Origin: Daedaleopsis sinensis
Lineage: Eukaryota; Basidiomycota; Agaricomycetes; Polyporales; Polyporaceae
Assembly (NCBI GenBank): GCA_033807695.1
Contig: CM066307.1
Span: forward strand, 3,472,001-3,536,000
Length of the DNA stretch: 64,000 nt
Direction: 5' to 3'
Below the pieces are notes generated by a model that was not told the origin of the DNA, did no database searches, and saw only the letters and a program-made list of their open reading frames with translations. A program made the translations under genes and the position numbers. Shown here piece after piece: positions 20,238 to 29,374 of this stretch; the first letter of the stretch is position 1; every line of letters starts with the position of its first letter.

Positions 20238-23200
20238 TCATGTCTCGTCGTCGCGCAGGGCTGGAAGAAGGCCGAACGTTTGTCGGAAACGTTCTGTTGC
20301 ATTGACATAGGCGAACAGAGGGCGGAGGCCATCGTCCGTGTTGAGGAGCACTTTGAGAGTGCGACCAGAGAAGCCGAGCGGAGCGTAGTGAATAGCGCGA
20401 TGGAAGGCATAGGACGGGCATTGAAGAAGGTAGTGGGCGACCGTCTCCGGAGCCTCGCCGCACGTGGGGCACGTCGATGTGATGGACTTGCCGATGCGCT
20501 CGAGATATGAGAAGAGCGGGATATGTCCTATCCGGAGCTGCAAGAGGAGGTTAGTGTGACGACGGGGGAGCGCGGCGACGCGCTCCAGATACTTCTTCGA
20601 GGGCAGTTTCCCGTCCAGTCGTGACATTCGGGTGCCGCGTTTGGACGTCCGCCAGCGCTCCTGCGCGATACGCTCCAGCTCCTGCTGGTAGTTCTGCCGC
20701 GCTCTTGACACGCTAAGCGGCAGGGCCTTGCGTAGCTCGCGCGGAAGGCTGCTTGAAGGGCTCGATCGCCCGCCCGCCGCCTCTTTCGCCGCTTCGTCTG
20801 CGGCCTCGTTCCCGTCGATATCTTCGTGCCCGGGTACCCATCGGAGCGTGAGTTTGAGGCTCGGGTTGGCGGCTTTGAGCTTCCTGACATAGCTGTGAAA
20901 GATATCAGTGAGATATCGGCCCGGCGCCGCCGAGCGTAGCGTCGAAGCCTGGATTGCTGCGATGTTGTCGAGTGCGATGGACGCACGCCGGATGGGCCCT
21001 CTCGAGCGTTCTGTAAGAAGAAGTGTGAGGGCGAGGACGGTAGCGACGATCTCCGCCTCATAGACCGTGTGTCTCTTGGACGGTCCGAGGTGGTACCGGA
21101 GGATCTTGGGGCGTCTGCGTCCCGGCGCATAGAGCACCGCCGCCGCGCCGACACCGCCGTCGATGTCCGAGCCATCGGTGTAAACGCGGTACGCGCCTCT
21201 CCGCGCCCAGCGCTGGTCGTCCGCGATCGCCGTGTCACGGTCCTTGATGACGCGCGTTCTGTGTCCAGGTGTCCAACGCGGATGAAGGCGGGAGGGGGAG
21301 ATCCGTTCGGTGTGCTTGTGGTCAAGGAAGGGGCGGTAAGCGTCCATCAGTTCATGAATTGAGGAGCGGTGTCGGCGGACGAGCTTGCGAGCCGCCTTCT
21401 GGACATGCGTAGCGAGAGGATGGGTGCGCGGGAGTGCGCAGAGGCGCACCGCCGCGCGGTGCGCCATCCTGTCAACTAGGAGATCAAAGGGCAGCAGATT
21501 AGCGTGCACCTCCAGAGAGTCAGTGGCAGACGAGCGGAGGGCTCCAGTCATGACGAGGAGCGCTTGACGCTGCACTCTCGCAAGGCGGTGTATGTTCCCG
21601 ACTGAGCCATGCCTACGCTTCTGCCCCTGGAGCCTGCGAACGGGGACGAGGAAAGTGTCCGAGGCGTACAGCATGCTAGGGATGACGACGGCCATGTACA
21701 GCCGCCGCACGATCCCTAGCGTAAGGCCGTACCTGGTCTTCGTGAGCCTTCGGAGCAGGGCGACCCATCGTGAGCCCTTCGAGTGCGCGAGCGCCGTGTG
21801 CTCTCAGAACTTGAGGTTTTGATCCACGAGCACCCCTAGAAAGCGGTGGTGAGTGAGCGCGGGTACGACCGTACCGTCCGAGAGAAGAAGGTCAGGGCCC
21901 GTGTCCTTGATGAGCGCCTTGCAGTTCACCAGTCCGAACTTGTCGAGCGAGTAGGCTGAGTTGTGCGAGTGCGACCAGTCGAGGCCGCTGCCCGGGCGCT
22001 CCAGGAAGTCACGGATCTTGACGTGACAGTCTGCGAAGGTGTTGCCAGTGGCGACGAGAGCGACATTGTCCATGGAACCTACAGCTAGTTCGCCTCCCTT
22101 GAGTCGTGCACTGTCAATAAGGTCAGAGTTATAGAATGCATAAAGGATGACCGAGAGAGGGCAGCCTTGGTCTATTCCACTCATGATCTCGAAGAGGGTC
22201 GACTCGAAGTCGTCGAATTTGAGGCGGGTCTTCCTGCCGTTGAGTTTCGCTCGCAGCCAGTCGACATACTCCACTGGGACGCCTCGCGTGCGCAGGTTGT
22301 GAAAGAGCCTTTCCGGTACTGCCGCCGGGAAGGCGGACTTGATGTCGAGAAAGACTACCGATGCGGCCTTCCGCTGCCGCCAGGCGTCCTTGACCGTCTT
22401 GGTGACGAGGTGAATCGAGTCGGTCGTCGTCCTGCCGTGCGGCCCCCGAACTGATAGTTGGCTAGAAGGGAGTGTCGTTCAGCCTCAAACACCAGCACAT
22501 CGGCGACGCACCGTGACAATATCTTCGAGACACAGTTTAGCAACGCGATCGGGCGCCATGCCTTAGCGACAGTGTAGTCCGTCTTTCCGGGTTTCTTGAG
22601 CACCACGGTGTCCGAGATCTTCCACTGGTCTGGGTAGTACTGCAGGGCGAAAGTCGCCCGGAAGAGACGGCCTAGAATGGGCGTGAGCGTGTCGCTGCAA
22701 TGCTTGTAAACCTCGTTCGGGATTGTGTCGGGGCCGGCCGCCTTGAACGAGTGTAACGACTTGATGGCCTGCTTCACCTGTCCATCGGTGACAGGTCGGA
22801 ACGCGAACTTGGGCGGAGGGTATGGGCCCCCAGGAACCTGAACATCTCCTGGTGGAAGGAAGAACACCCGGTAGAACTCGTCACCCTTGTCGGGGTTCGA
22901 GGTGACAGTCCTGCTCCGGCCGTCTGGACCGTCTACCGTCAGCGGGGGGATGCGCGAGCGACCTCCGTCCGTGGAACCTGTCTTCAGAAAGCGGTTAGCG
23001 TCCCAGATCGTTTTCTCATCGACAGAGTCGATCCAGGCGTTCCAGTGGTCCCCTTTCGCTGTACGAATGGCGTCAGTATAACGGTTCCTGAATCAGCGAT
23101 ACTCAGCGTGCGCGGGGTGCGCACGTTCCCCTCGGTGCTCGTGCGCGACCCTCCCGAGCCTCTCCTTCTCTTTCCGCATGCTGGTCAGCTCCTTAGACCA

Positions 23201-24166
23201 CCATCGCTTCGCGTAGGGCGTGTCCGGGGAGAGCGGTGCGTGTTCCTCGATGGTGGCCTGCAGGTCGACCATGAGAGCGTCGAGAGTCGCGTCGAAGACT
23301 GGAGGTGATTTGATCGTAGTTGGGAGGGCGCGGGCCTCAAGTCGGGCCGCGAGCGACGTGTTGAAGTCGCCCCAGTCTACCTTGCGGAAGTCACGCCGGA
23401 CTCGTGACGCTGCCTCTTCGGTCGGCAGTTCGAAAGCTGTGAGGATGGGGAAGTGATCTGTTAGGATCGGGCGCAGGTCCTCTGCGACTCGACAGGACTG
23501 CATGTGCTCGAGTAGCGCCTCGGAGCAGAAAACGTTGTCCGGGCGGGTCCTGGACTTCGTGTTCATCGACTTGAGGGTGGCTAAGGAGGGGGGGAGTGCC
23601 ATTTCCATGCCGAGATCTGCAACGCGATTAATCAGTAGTTCAGCACGGGTCAGGTTATTCCTAGAGAAGAGTTGGTGGTTCGCCGGGTCGTCCCAATTGG
23701 GGTGATGACGATTGAAGTCGCCTAGCCAGATGAAATGGTGCTCGCCGTCTCCAGCCGCTACGAGTGCCCGGGCTGCTCTCGTGGCCACGTGGATCGCGGT
23801 GTCGTGTGTGCCGTCCACGTAAAAGTTGAAGAGATGGATCGTCGCGCCCCCTGCTTTGATCGAGATCGCCGTGAGGTCCGGGTGGGGGATGCTGACCGGG
23901 GACCATGAGTTCGTCGAGATCCGAGTATTGATGAGGAGGACTGAGCGTGTGCGGCCCGCGGTGTCCCGATCGCGTACTGCCGGGTAGACCGTTCTCCAGT
24001 GGGACGTGCTGCGAGTGAGTCGGAGGTGGTCAATGTAGGGTTCTTGGATCGCAATGATGTCGTAATCGGATGGGAGTGCGCTGTGGAGAAGTTCGAGTTG
24101 GCCGTCTAGCGACTTGTTGATGTTTTGCTGCCAAATATGGAGAGTAGGTGCAACCACAGCTATCAA
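20238..24166 (-). pseudogene. Non-LTR retrotransposon ORF2 (endonuclease, RT, RNase H), broken
   Basis: The 5' part (to 23096) is an AP-type endonuclease: IWQQNINKS, IIAIQEPYID, LGDFNRHHPNWD, DHFPILTAF. The RT part has FKAAGPDTIPNEV, WRPIALLNCVSKILS, SGIDQGCPLSVILYAFYNS and an active site reading SMDN instead of the expected xxDD. RNase H shows VYTDGSDIDGGVGAA, VYEAEIVA, ALDNIAA and GNEAADEAAK. The end has CPTCGEAPETVAHYLLQC. Defects: TGA at 23093-23095, a frameshift near 22440 after NYQFGG, and TGA at 21804-21806. Both stops fit one-base C-to-T changes of CGA (Arg). No ATG is seen at the frame's start. Confidence 0.88.
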
Positions 24167-25851
24167 TACGTGGTGGGGGGCGGGTCCCGCGGGGGCGCGC
24201 CGAAGAAGGTGTCGAGATTGACCTGGCAGGGGCCTTGAGTCGCCCTATCGGAGGGGAAACGGTGCGCGATCTGGTCCCATAGAGAGGGGGGAGGGGGCGC
24301 GCGGAACATGGCCTCCTCGTCCGTAACCCAGGTGTCGGGGTCGTTCGTGACGAAATACCTGAAACCGTTGTCAGCACATCGAGCAGCATGGTCACGCACC
24401 TTCTTGCGGTATGTAGGACAGGAGCGGTCCCACGCTGCGTGACCGTCCTCGTCGCAGTTGACGCAATGGAAGAGGGCGGGTTCTTTGATCATGCACTGAT
24501 TGGTGGGGTGGTGTCCGGCGCAGACCGCACAAACCGGGTGTCGGCACGGACACTCCCTGGCCAGATGGCCGTCGTAGGCCTGGCAGTTGAGGCATCTCGC
24601 TGGCTCCTTGATATCTCGCCGCACTATTACCCTACGTCCTGCGAGTGTGAGACCCTTGAGCGCACGGTTAGCCTGGTCGACGCTGGTAAACATCAGTTTC
24701 AGGTAAGCAGTGCGCTGGCCCGGGTAGCGTTTCTCGATGAGCTTGATCCATTCGGCGCGAACGATGGCGCCGTCTTGGAGACCATGTGCACGTTCAACTT
24801 CGTGGAGCGTCTCCACGTCGTCCGGGTTAAACTCGACCGGGACGAATTCTGCTACTAACTCATACGTGCGTTCGACTATTTTGGTGCTGCTGCCCATTTT
24901 CCTGGTGAAAGAGGTATTGACGTGCGGCCTGAGAAGCCAGCGGGCCATGTCGCGGGTCGTGAGCGTGAAAACGACGTCGCCGTGCCGCTGTACTTTTGCA
25001 GTGTCGATAGCCGCGTCCTTCAGTGCCGTGAGCCCTTCGCCAGCCATGATGTCGATCGCCTGCCGTGCCCGCTCCAGTGCCTCGCGGTCCGACAGCCTTG
25101 TCCCGCTCGCGTCCGTGATGGCGGCCCCTCGCACCAGCAGTTGTCGCTGGAGTAGATCTGCAAGGTCCACCGCCCGACGCGTACGGGCGGGAGCGGAGTC
25201 TAATGTAATTTGGGAGGGGGGAGGGGGCGCACCTGGGGCATCTTGAGTGCCCTGCAACGTCCGTAGTTCTTCTCGAGCTCCTGCCAGAGCCTCCGTTGCC
25301 GTCTCCAGCCCTTTTCTCGCTTCCACCAGCTGTCCCGAGCACTCCATCATCGCTCTCCTCGCCGCGTCCATCCCTTCTGCTCCGGACGATACTTCTTGTT
25401 CGACTTTCTTGGTGTGTGCGTCCAGGCGGAGCGTCAGTTGGGTTTCGATCCGCTCAGCGATTGTCGCGACGAGATTTCCATTCAGCTTCTTGTAGGCTAT
25501 GGCCTTCGCCAGATGGGCGAAGGCGATGAGGCTCTTCCTTGCTAGGTCGGCGGTCGGCGCAGAGAAAGCGAGGTGGAGGAGGCCGGTGACCAGTGACGCG
25601 TCCGAGAGCGCGTCGTCGCTCTCCGGGACCAGTGTCCGCTTGCGCAAAAAGTCGAGGGACGTATCGAGGTCGGGGAGGTGCTCTTCTGCGTCCCGAAAGA
25701 GCTGACGCTGCGTCTTCGCTGTCGCCGTCGTTCTCGCCGCCGCCCGAGCCGGTGTCGGTGCTGAGCTGGCACCGGCGCCTAAGTGCCGCCGCAGTTGTCG
25801 TGTCGTGTCGTTCGCTGGAGTTGCCCTCCCGGGCTGCCCGTTTTTTGTCAT
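24163..25851 (-). CDS. Non-LTR retrotransposon ORF1 (gag-like, CCHC knuckles)
   Basis: An open frame of 562 residues starting MTKNGQPGRATPANDTTRQL. The first half is Ala/Arg-rich with a likely coiled coil (MMECSGQLVEARKGLETATE), followed by an RNA-binding-like part (YPGQRTAYLKLMFTSVDQAN). Near the C-terminus are three zinc knuckles: CLNCQAYDGHLAREC, CAVCAGHHPTNQC and CVNCDEDGHAAWDRSC. Such proteins bind the element's RNA. No stop interrupts the frame. Its stop codon lies at the very beginning of the ORF2 frame (TATTGATAG). Confidence 0.88.
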   Translation of the reverse strand: MTKNGQPGRATPANDTTRQLRRHLGAGASSAPTPARAAARTTATAKTQRQLFRDAEEHLPDLDTSLDFLRKRTLVPESDDALSDASLVTGLLHLAFSAPTADLARKSLIAFAHLAKAIAYKKLNGNLVATIAERIETQLTLRLDAHTKKVEQEVSSGAEGMDAARRAMMECSGQLVEARKGLETATEALAGAREELRTLQGTQDAPGAPPPPSQITLDSAPARTRRAVDLADLLQRQLLVRGAAITDASGTRLSDREALERARQAIDIMAGEGLTALKDAAIDTAKVQRHGDVVFTLTTRDMARWLLRPHVNTSFTRKMGSSTKIVERTYELVAEFVPVEFNPDDVETLHEVERAHGLQDGAIVRAEWIKLIEKRYPGQRTAYLKLMFTSVDQANRALKGLTLAGRRVIVRRDIKEPARCLNCQAYDGHLARECPCRHPVCAVCAGHHPTNQCMIKEPALFHCVNCDEDGHAAWDRSCPTYRKKVRDHAARCADNGFRYFVTNDPDTWVTDEEAMFRAPPPPSLWDQIAHRFPSDRATQGPCQVNLDTFFGAPPRDPPPTTY

Positions 25852-26352
25852 GGTTGCCAGAATGTAGACTAGGTGTAAGTAAACTAGCTAAGTAGCACCA
25901 GAGAGCCAGGTATGCCGCACGCTAACAGCCTCCCCTGTAAGGCTGGAGCGTGGGAAAATATCCGGATGGTGGTGGTAGCAGAACAAGAAGGGTCCAGGCG
26001 GGGATGTTCTTTTGGTTCGTGTCACGTTCTTGTCAGACATGCATTTTCTCTGATAGACTGCGCCGCTGCACTTCATCACTTCAGGTTCAAACTTAATCTT
26101 CAACATAACTCGGAAGACCCAAAGTCTCGCTCAGATGGGTATGAAGGAGACTCAGAGGTGATCATACGGACGAAGGCGCTAGAGAACGGGGTGATCGCAC
26201 TACCCGGGACGGTCTTCCATCCTAGCGGTCGGAAGACAACCTATGTGCACGCATCATTCAGCCTACTACCGGAGGATCAAGTCGAAGAGGCTCTCAAGAG
26301 GCTCCGAACGGTCCTACTGCAAGTCCGAGGAGAGTCCGATGTTGACGGGTAA

Positions 26353-26667
26353 AGCGAGCGCGTAGGTGAATCACGTCGGTTTATAGCGACTAGCGGTGGT
26401 ATTGGACTATCCTAATCCTGGGATTGGCTCATTACTTAGATTATAGATTGCCTTGTGAGAAATGTACGGATTTATGACACTGCAATGGGATGGTGTCACA
26501 TCATAGTACCCACAATTCCTGTGCGATCCTCTGATCAGGTCCACCAAATGCTGTTGATATACACGACCGTTTGAAGAGGGATGCCGGCAATATCCAGTGT
26601 TGACCGGGAGGCCTAGCGCGCGATGAACAAGCTCTATGTAGCCATACTACCCTGCACGTTTCGACAC
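26353..26667 (+). pseudogene. Left piece of the transposase-like remnant, mostly unreadable
   Basis: Only the last bases, reading YYPARFDT up to GACAC (26663-26667), look coding. They continue across the inserted LTR element into VLVNEGNGG at 42166. The rest is noncoding sequence between the end of the aminotransferase and this junction. Confidence 0.4.
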
Positions 26668-26953
26668 TGTTGGATATAGGTATTACGATTAGTCGAGCTC
26701 GTACTAGACGGGCCCAGACGCCTGCGATCGCTTAGTCACATTTACTGTATAGTTTGCATTTTTATAGTTTACCCCTAATTAGTCTACCTACTTATACCGG
26801 CTGATTACGTTGTAATACGTTACGCGATTCACCTCTCGCGCCCATCACTACATCCGTTTTCCCCCCCGGCGCTCTCCGAGGACAATCCGTCCCGCTCCCG
26901 TCTCGCTTGCTCGCCCGCTCGCTCGCTTTCACACTCGTCTCGTAAACTCCACA
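26668..26953 (+). repeat. TR-GAG-like element 5' LTR
   Basis: Begins TGTTGGATATAGG and ends AAACTCCACA. The only difference from the 3' LTR is T at 26723 against C at 41930, a CpG-type change. Confidence 0.92.
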
Positions 26954-27730
26954 CAATCGCGTATACCTCACTCGGAGGTCATCCGAGCACCCCGAACCGA
27001 ACCGCGGCCCCTGATCAAAACCGCGCGCAGCCGACAAACCGAACCGTGGCCCCCGATTGAAACCACGCGAACCGAACCGAACCTCCGAACCGAACCACCC
27101 GAATCGAACCGACCATGGCGCCCACGATTATGAAGCTCGACGACACCAACTACGCTGAGTGGTCCGTCCTCATGTACGCCGTCCTCGTCCGCCAGGACCT
27201 CTGGCCCATCGCATCTGGCGACGTCACACGCCCGATGGGTTCCCCGAACTCCCCCGCCGTCCGCTCTTGGACCAAAAAGAACGCTTCCGCCTGCGCCGAG
27301 ATAATCTTGAGCCTCGAACCGGCTCAGCTCGCCCACGCCCACCATGCCGTCGCCTCCGAACTGTGGACCGAGCTCCAGACCGTCCATCAGGCGCGCGGTC
27401 TCGGAACCCGCCTCGCGCGCCGCCGCGCCTTCTTCCAGATGCGTAAGCGCGATGACCAGACGATGGCCGCCTGGATCGCGGACGTCCGTCGCGCCGCCTT
27501 CCGACTCGATTCGATTGGCGCCTCAATCACCGATGAAGACCGGATTCTCGTCCTTACTGGTGGCCTCCCCGCCTCGTTCGAGCACCTTGTCGTCACGCTC
27601 GATGCCACCCCCGAGAGCGACCTCACGGTCGAACTCGTCGTCAAGCGTCTTCTGAACGAAGACTCCCGCCAGGACGTCTCCCCGCCCGACTCCGCTCCCG
27701 CTTCCGCACTCGCAGCCGCCCGCGCTCCGC

Positions 27731-28637
27731 TGATGGGGTAACTCTGGGTCGCTGGGCGAAACACACACCCAAACGAGCACGAGATCAGCTACCTAGTAGG
27801 GTGCGAGGTGGAGGACAGGTTCCCGGTGTAGTTGCTCTTCTTCACGTAGCCCGTCGACGATAGACAAGGAAGTTGAGCAACTTCAGATGGAAGTCAAGCA
27901 ACTTCCGTGGGTGAGGCTAGTCTGCAAGAGGAGATTTGAAGACGGACGGTCTTCAATTGAGTGTCGACTAGATGATTCTTGGACTCGGACTCGATCTCTG
28001 GAGCTACTGCGCTGCTTTGCTAGGCCGCAATCCCGCTGACTTATATACTGTACAAATCGTCACCAAATAAACTACAACTATCCTACCAATCGTCCAATCA
28101 TAGGAAACCCTGCTCCTCCCACGCTCACGTCGCGATCCTCCTCTCCTGAACCCCTACGGCGCACTCCGGTGGTTAGGTAGGTGTTTGCACCGAGCCTATC
28201 ACGTCGCCGCTCGACTTGCATCCGCGGTCACGAGAGCGCTTAGTCTTGTGGCGCGTCACCACGTGATCGCGTCTGAAGTCCATCCGCTCGTCTTCATAGT
28301 CCTCGGAAGGCCGTCCCCCTCACTCCCTTGTCTTCCGTGCCTCTTCCGACGACCTTCGTACCAATTGCTGGACTCCGTGGCGGTCACCTAGACCAGACCC
28401 TCGATCGATCGCCTCCTCTGTCCTGGCTAGAGCTCTGGCGACCTCGGTCAGCCGCCGGCAGCTCGGCATCGGCTCCTTCGACCCTTGGAATGGCATGTCT
28501 CCGTACTCGCTCCTTCGGTAGTCGCTCGCCTTCCTTGTGAAGCCGCTCGTCTTCATACTGCGTGAATTGACTGACGGGCGCGAATAGTGATGGGCTGTGT
28601 GGTGTTTCCGGGGCCTAGCTGGTCCTGAGGCTCATCA
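27731..28637 (-). repeat. Gypsy 3' LTR (907 bp)
   Basis: Adjoins CCGC on the left and the purine tract on the right. Compared with the other LTR it differs at 27833 (T for C), 28305 (G for A) and 28403 (G for A). Confidence 0.93.
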
Positions 28638-28650
28638 CCTCCCCCCCACT
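28638..28650 (-). other. Gypsy polypurine tract
   Basis: On the reverse strand AAGTGGGGGGGAGG abuts the first base of the 3' LTR, as expected for the plus-strand primer. Confidence 0.75.
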
Positions 28651-28678
28651 TGCATTCGAACCGTCCTCGGTTTGCGCG

Positions 28679-28687
28679 TATATAAAC
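28679..28687 (+). promoter_or_regulatory. TATA box of Gypsy accessory gene A
   Basis: TATATAAAC lies 43 bp before the ATG at 28722, just inside the element next to the 3' LTR, and faces away from it. Confidence 0.55.
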
Positions 28688-28721
28688 TCCCTCGTTCCAT
28701 CCTCGGTTTTCATCCTTCGCA

Positions 28722-29292
28722 ATGTCTGCCTTCATCTTCCTCAACGTCCCCATCCTCACGGAGACTGTCCGTCAGCTTGAAGTCGCGATCTCTGAGTTCG
28801 AGGCTCTTGCTGCCGCTCGTACTGAAGAGGACGTTGGAATCATCTACGATTCCTACGACCATATCGCTGAACTGGTGGTACGTCGTCCTCCTTCCGCGTG
28901 TAGGCCCTCGTCTTCGTGGCTGACTGTCTTCATGGCAGGACACTTTGATCACCTTGGGAGACGATGGCGAGGTTGCCGCGGACTTCGTGAAACGGACCGA
29001 GAATACGATCACCGAGGGCTGGCCTGCCTTGGCTGACCGTCAGCTCTTCCTTTTCCAAGAGCTTGTCGCCCGGTCCCGTCGGTGCGCTCGTCGGGCCGAC
29101 CTCGATGCCCGTCGCATTGCCTGTCAGCAGCGGCTCCGGAAGCAACTCTGCGCGCGCCGCGTCCTCAACCGCGCCGGAGGGTCCTTGATCACGGAGTCTA
29201 TTCTGGTTGATGCCCGGATCCGGAAGGTCGAAAAGGAAATGGAGGAGATAGATCAGGAGTTTGCCAGCCTCCGAGAGGACATCCACTTTTGA
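28722..29292 (+). CDS. Gypsy accessory gene A (unknown protein, 169 aa, one intron)
   Basis: Runs against gag-pol. Exon 1 (28722-28877) encodes MSAFIFLNVPILTETVRQLE and EEDVGIIYDSYDHIAELV. A 61-bp intron (GTACGT...GGCAG) follows. Exon 2 (28939-29292) encodes DTLITLGDDGEVAADFVKRT and a basic, Arg/Cys-rich helical part (RSRRCARRADLDARRIACQQ), ending with a likely coiled coil (IRKVEKEMEEIDQEFASLRE). Total 170 codons including the stop, all in phase. No known domain recognised. It has its own TATA box, so it is probably transcribed separately from the retroviral-type RNA. Function unknown; a role in element control or particle function is only a guess. Confidence 0.75.
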
Positions 29293-29306
29293 GTAGCCGC
29301 GTGTCG

Positions 29307-29313
29307 TATAAAG
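29307..29313 (+). promoter_or_regulatory. TATA box of Gypsy accessory gene B
   Basis: TATAAAG lies 48 bp before the ATG at 29355 and only 15 bp after the stop of accessory gene A, a very compact layout. Confidence 0.5.
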
Positions 29314-29374
29314 CCGCTGTAACAGCCTTCGAAGTTCATCAACTTCCATTCTTCATGTCGTCGACCACTAGCTG

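Larger units (their letters stand above)
19633..25995 (-). mobile_element. Non-LTR retrotransposon, I/Tad-like, full length but inactive
   Basis: A 6.36-kb element on the reverse strand flanked by a perfect 13-bp duplication (AGGCGGGGATGTT at 19620-19632 and 25996-26008). The 3' end, on the left, is a short (AACA)n tail, seen here as TGTT repeats at 19633-19652. The 5' end is complete with about 144 bp before ORF1. ORF1 has gag-type knuckles. ORF2 has endonuclease, RT, RNase H and a final Cys-His motif. ORF2 is broken by two TGA stops and one frameshift, and the RT active site is altered. It interrupts the aminotransferase gene in antisense. Confidence 0.93.
12762..26352 (+). pseudogene. PLP-dependent class I aminotransferase (Aro8/kynurenine-aminoadipate type), split by two retrotransposons
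   Basis: Exons at 12762-13577, 18840-19632 and 26009-26352 form one fold-type I aminotransferase of about 470 residues. They show PGVISLLAGIPDASIFPITS, the LQYSGGKGLPDLIDW region, LGAGSSDLLYK, DPGDVALIETPVYA, the NPTG box in VPYGCNPTG, DDPYYYLYYG, the PLP lysine in FDSFSKVLSSGMRIG, and a C-terminus with ENGVIALPGTVFHPSG and YVHASFSLLPEDQVEEALKR. A Copia element sits inside codons for GTNQYG (5-bp duplication ACCAG). A non-LTR element sits at EAGMF/FWFKLNL (13-bp duplication). Removing both, with one copy of each duplication, restores frame and splice sites, and no other damage was seen. Related enzymes act on aromatic amino acids, kynurenine or 2-aminoadipate; which one applies here cannot be told. 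Confidence 0.9.

Noticed and set aside
20528..21325. Second frame of 265 codons in the RNase H region
   Set aside because: It is a shadow of the non-LTR ORF2; the ORF2 frame holds the RNase H catalytic motifs.
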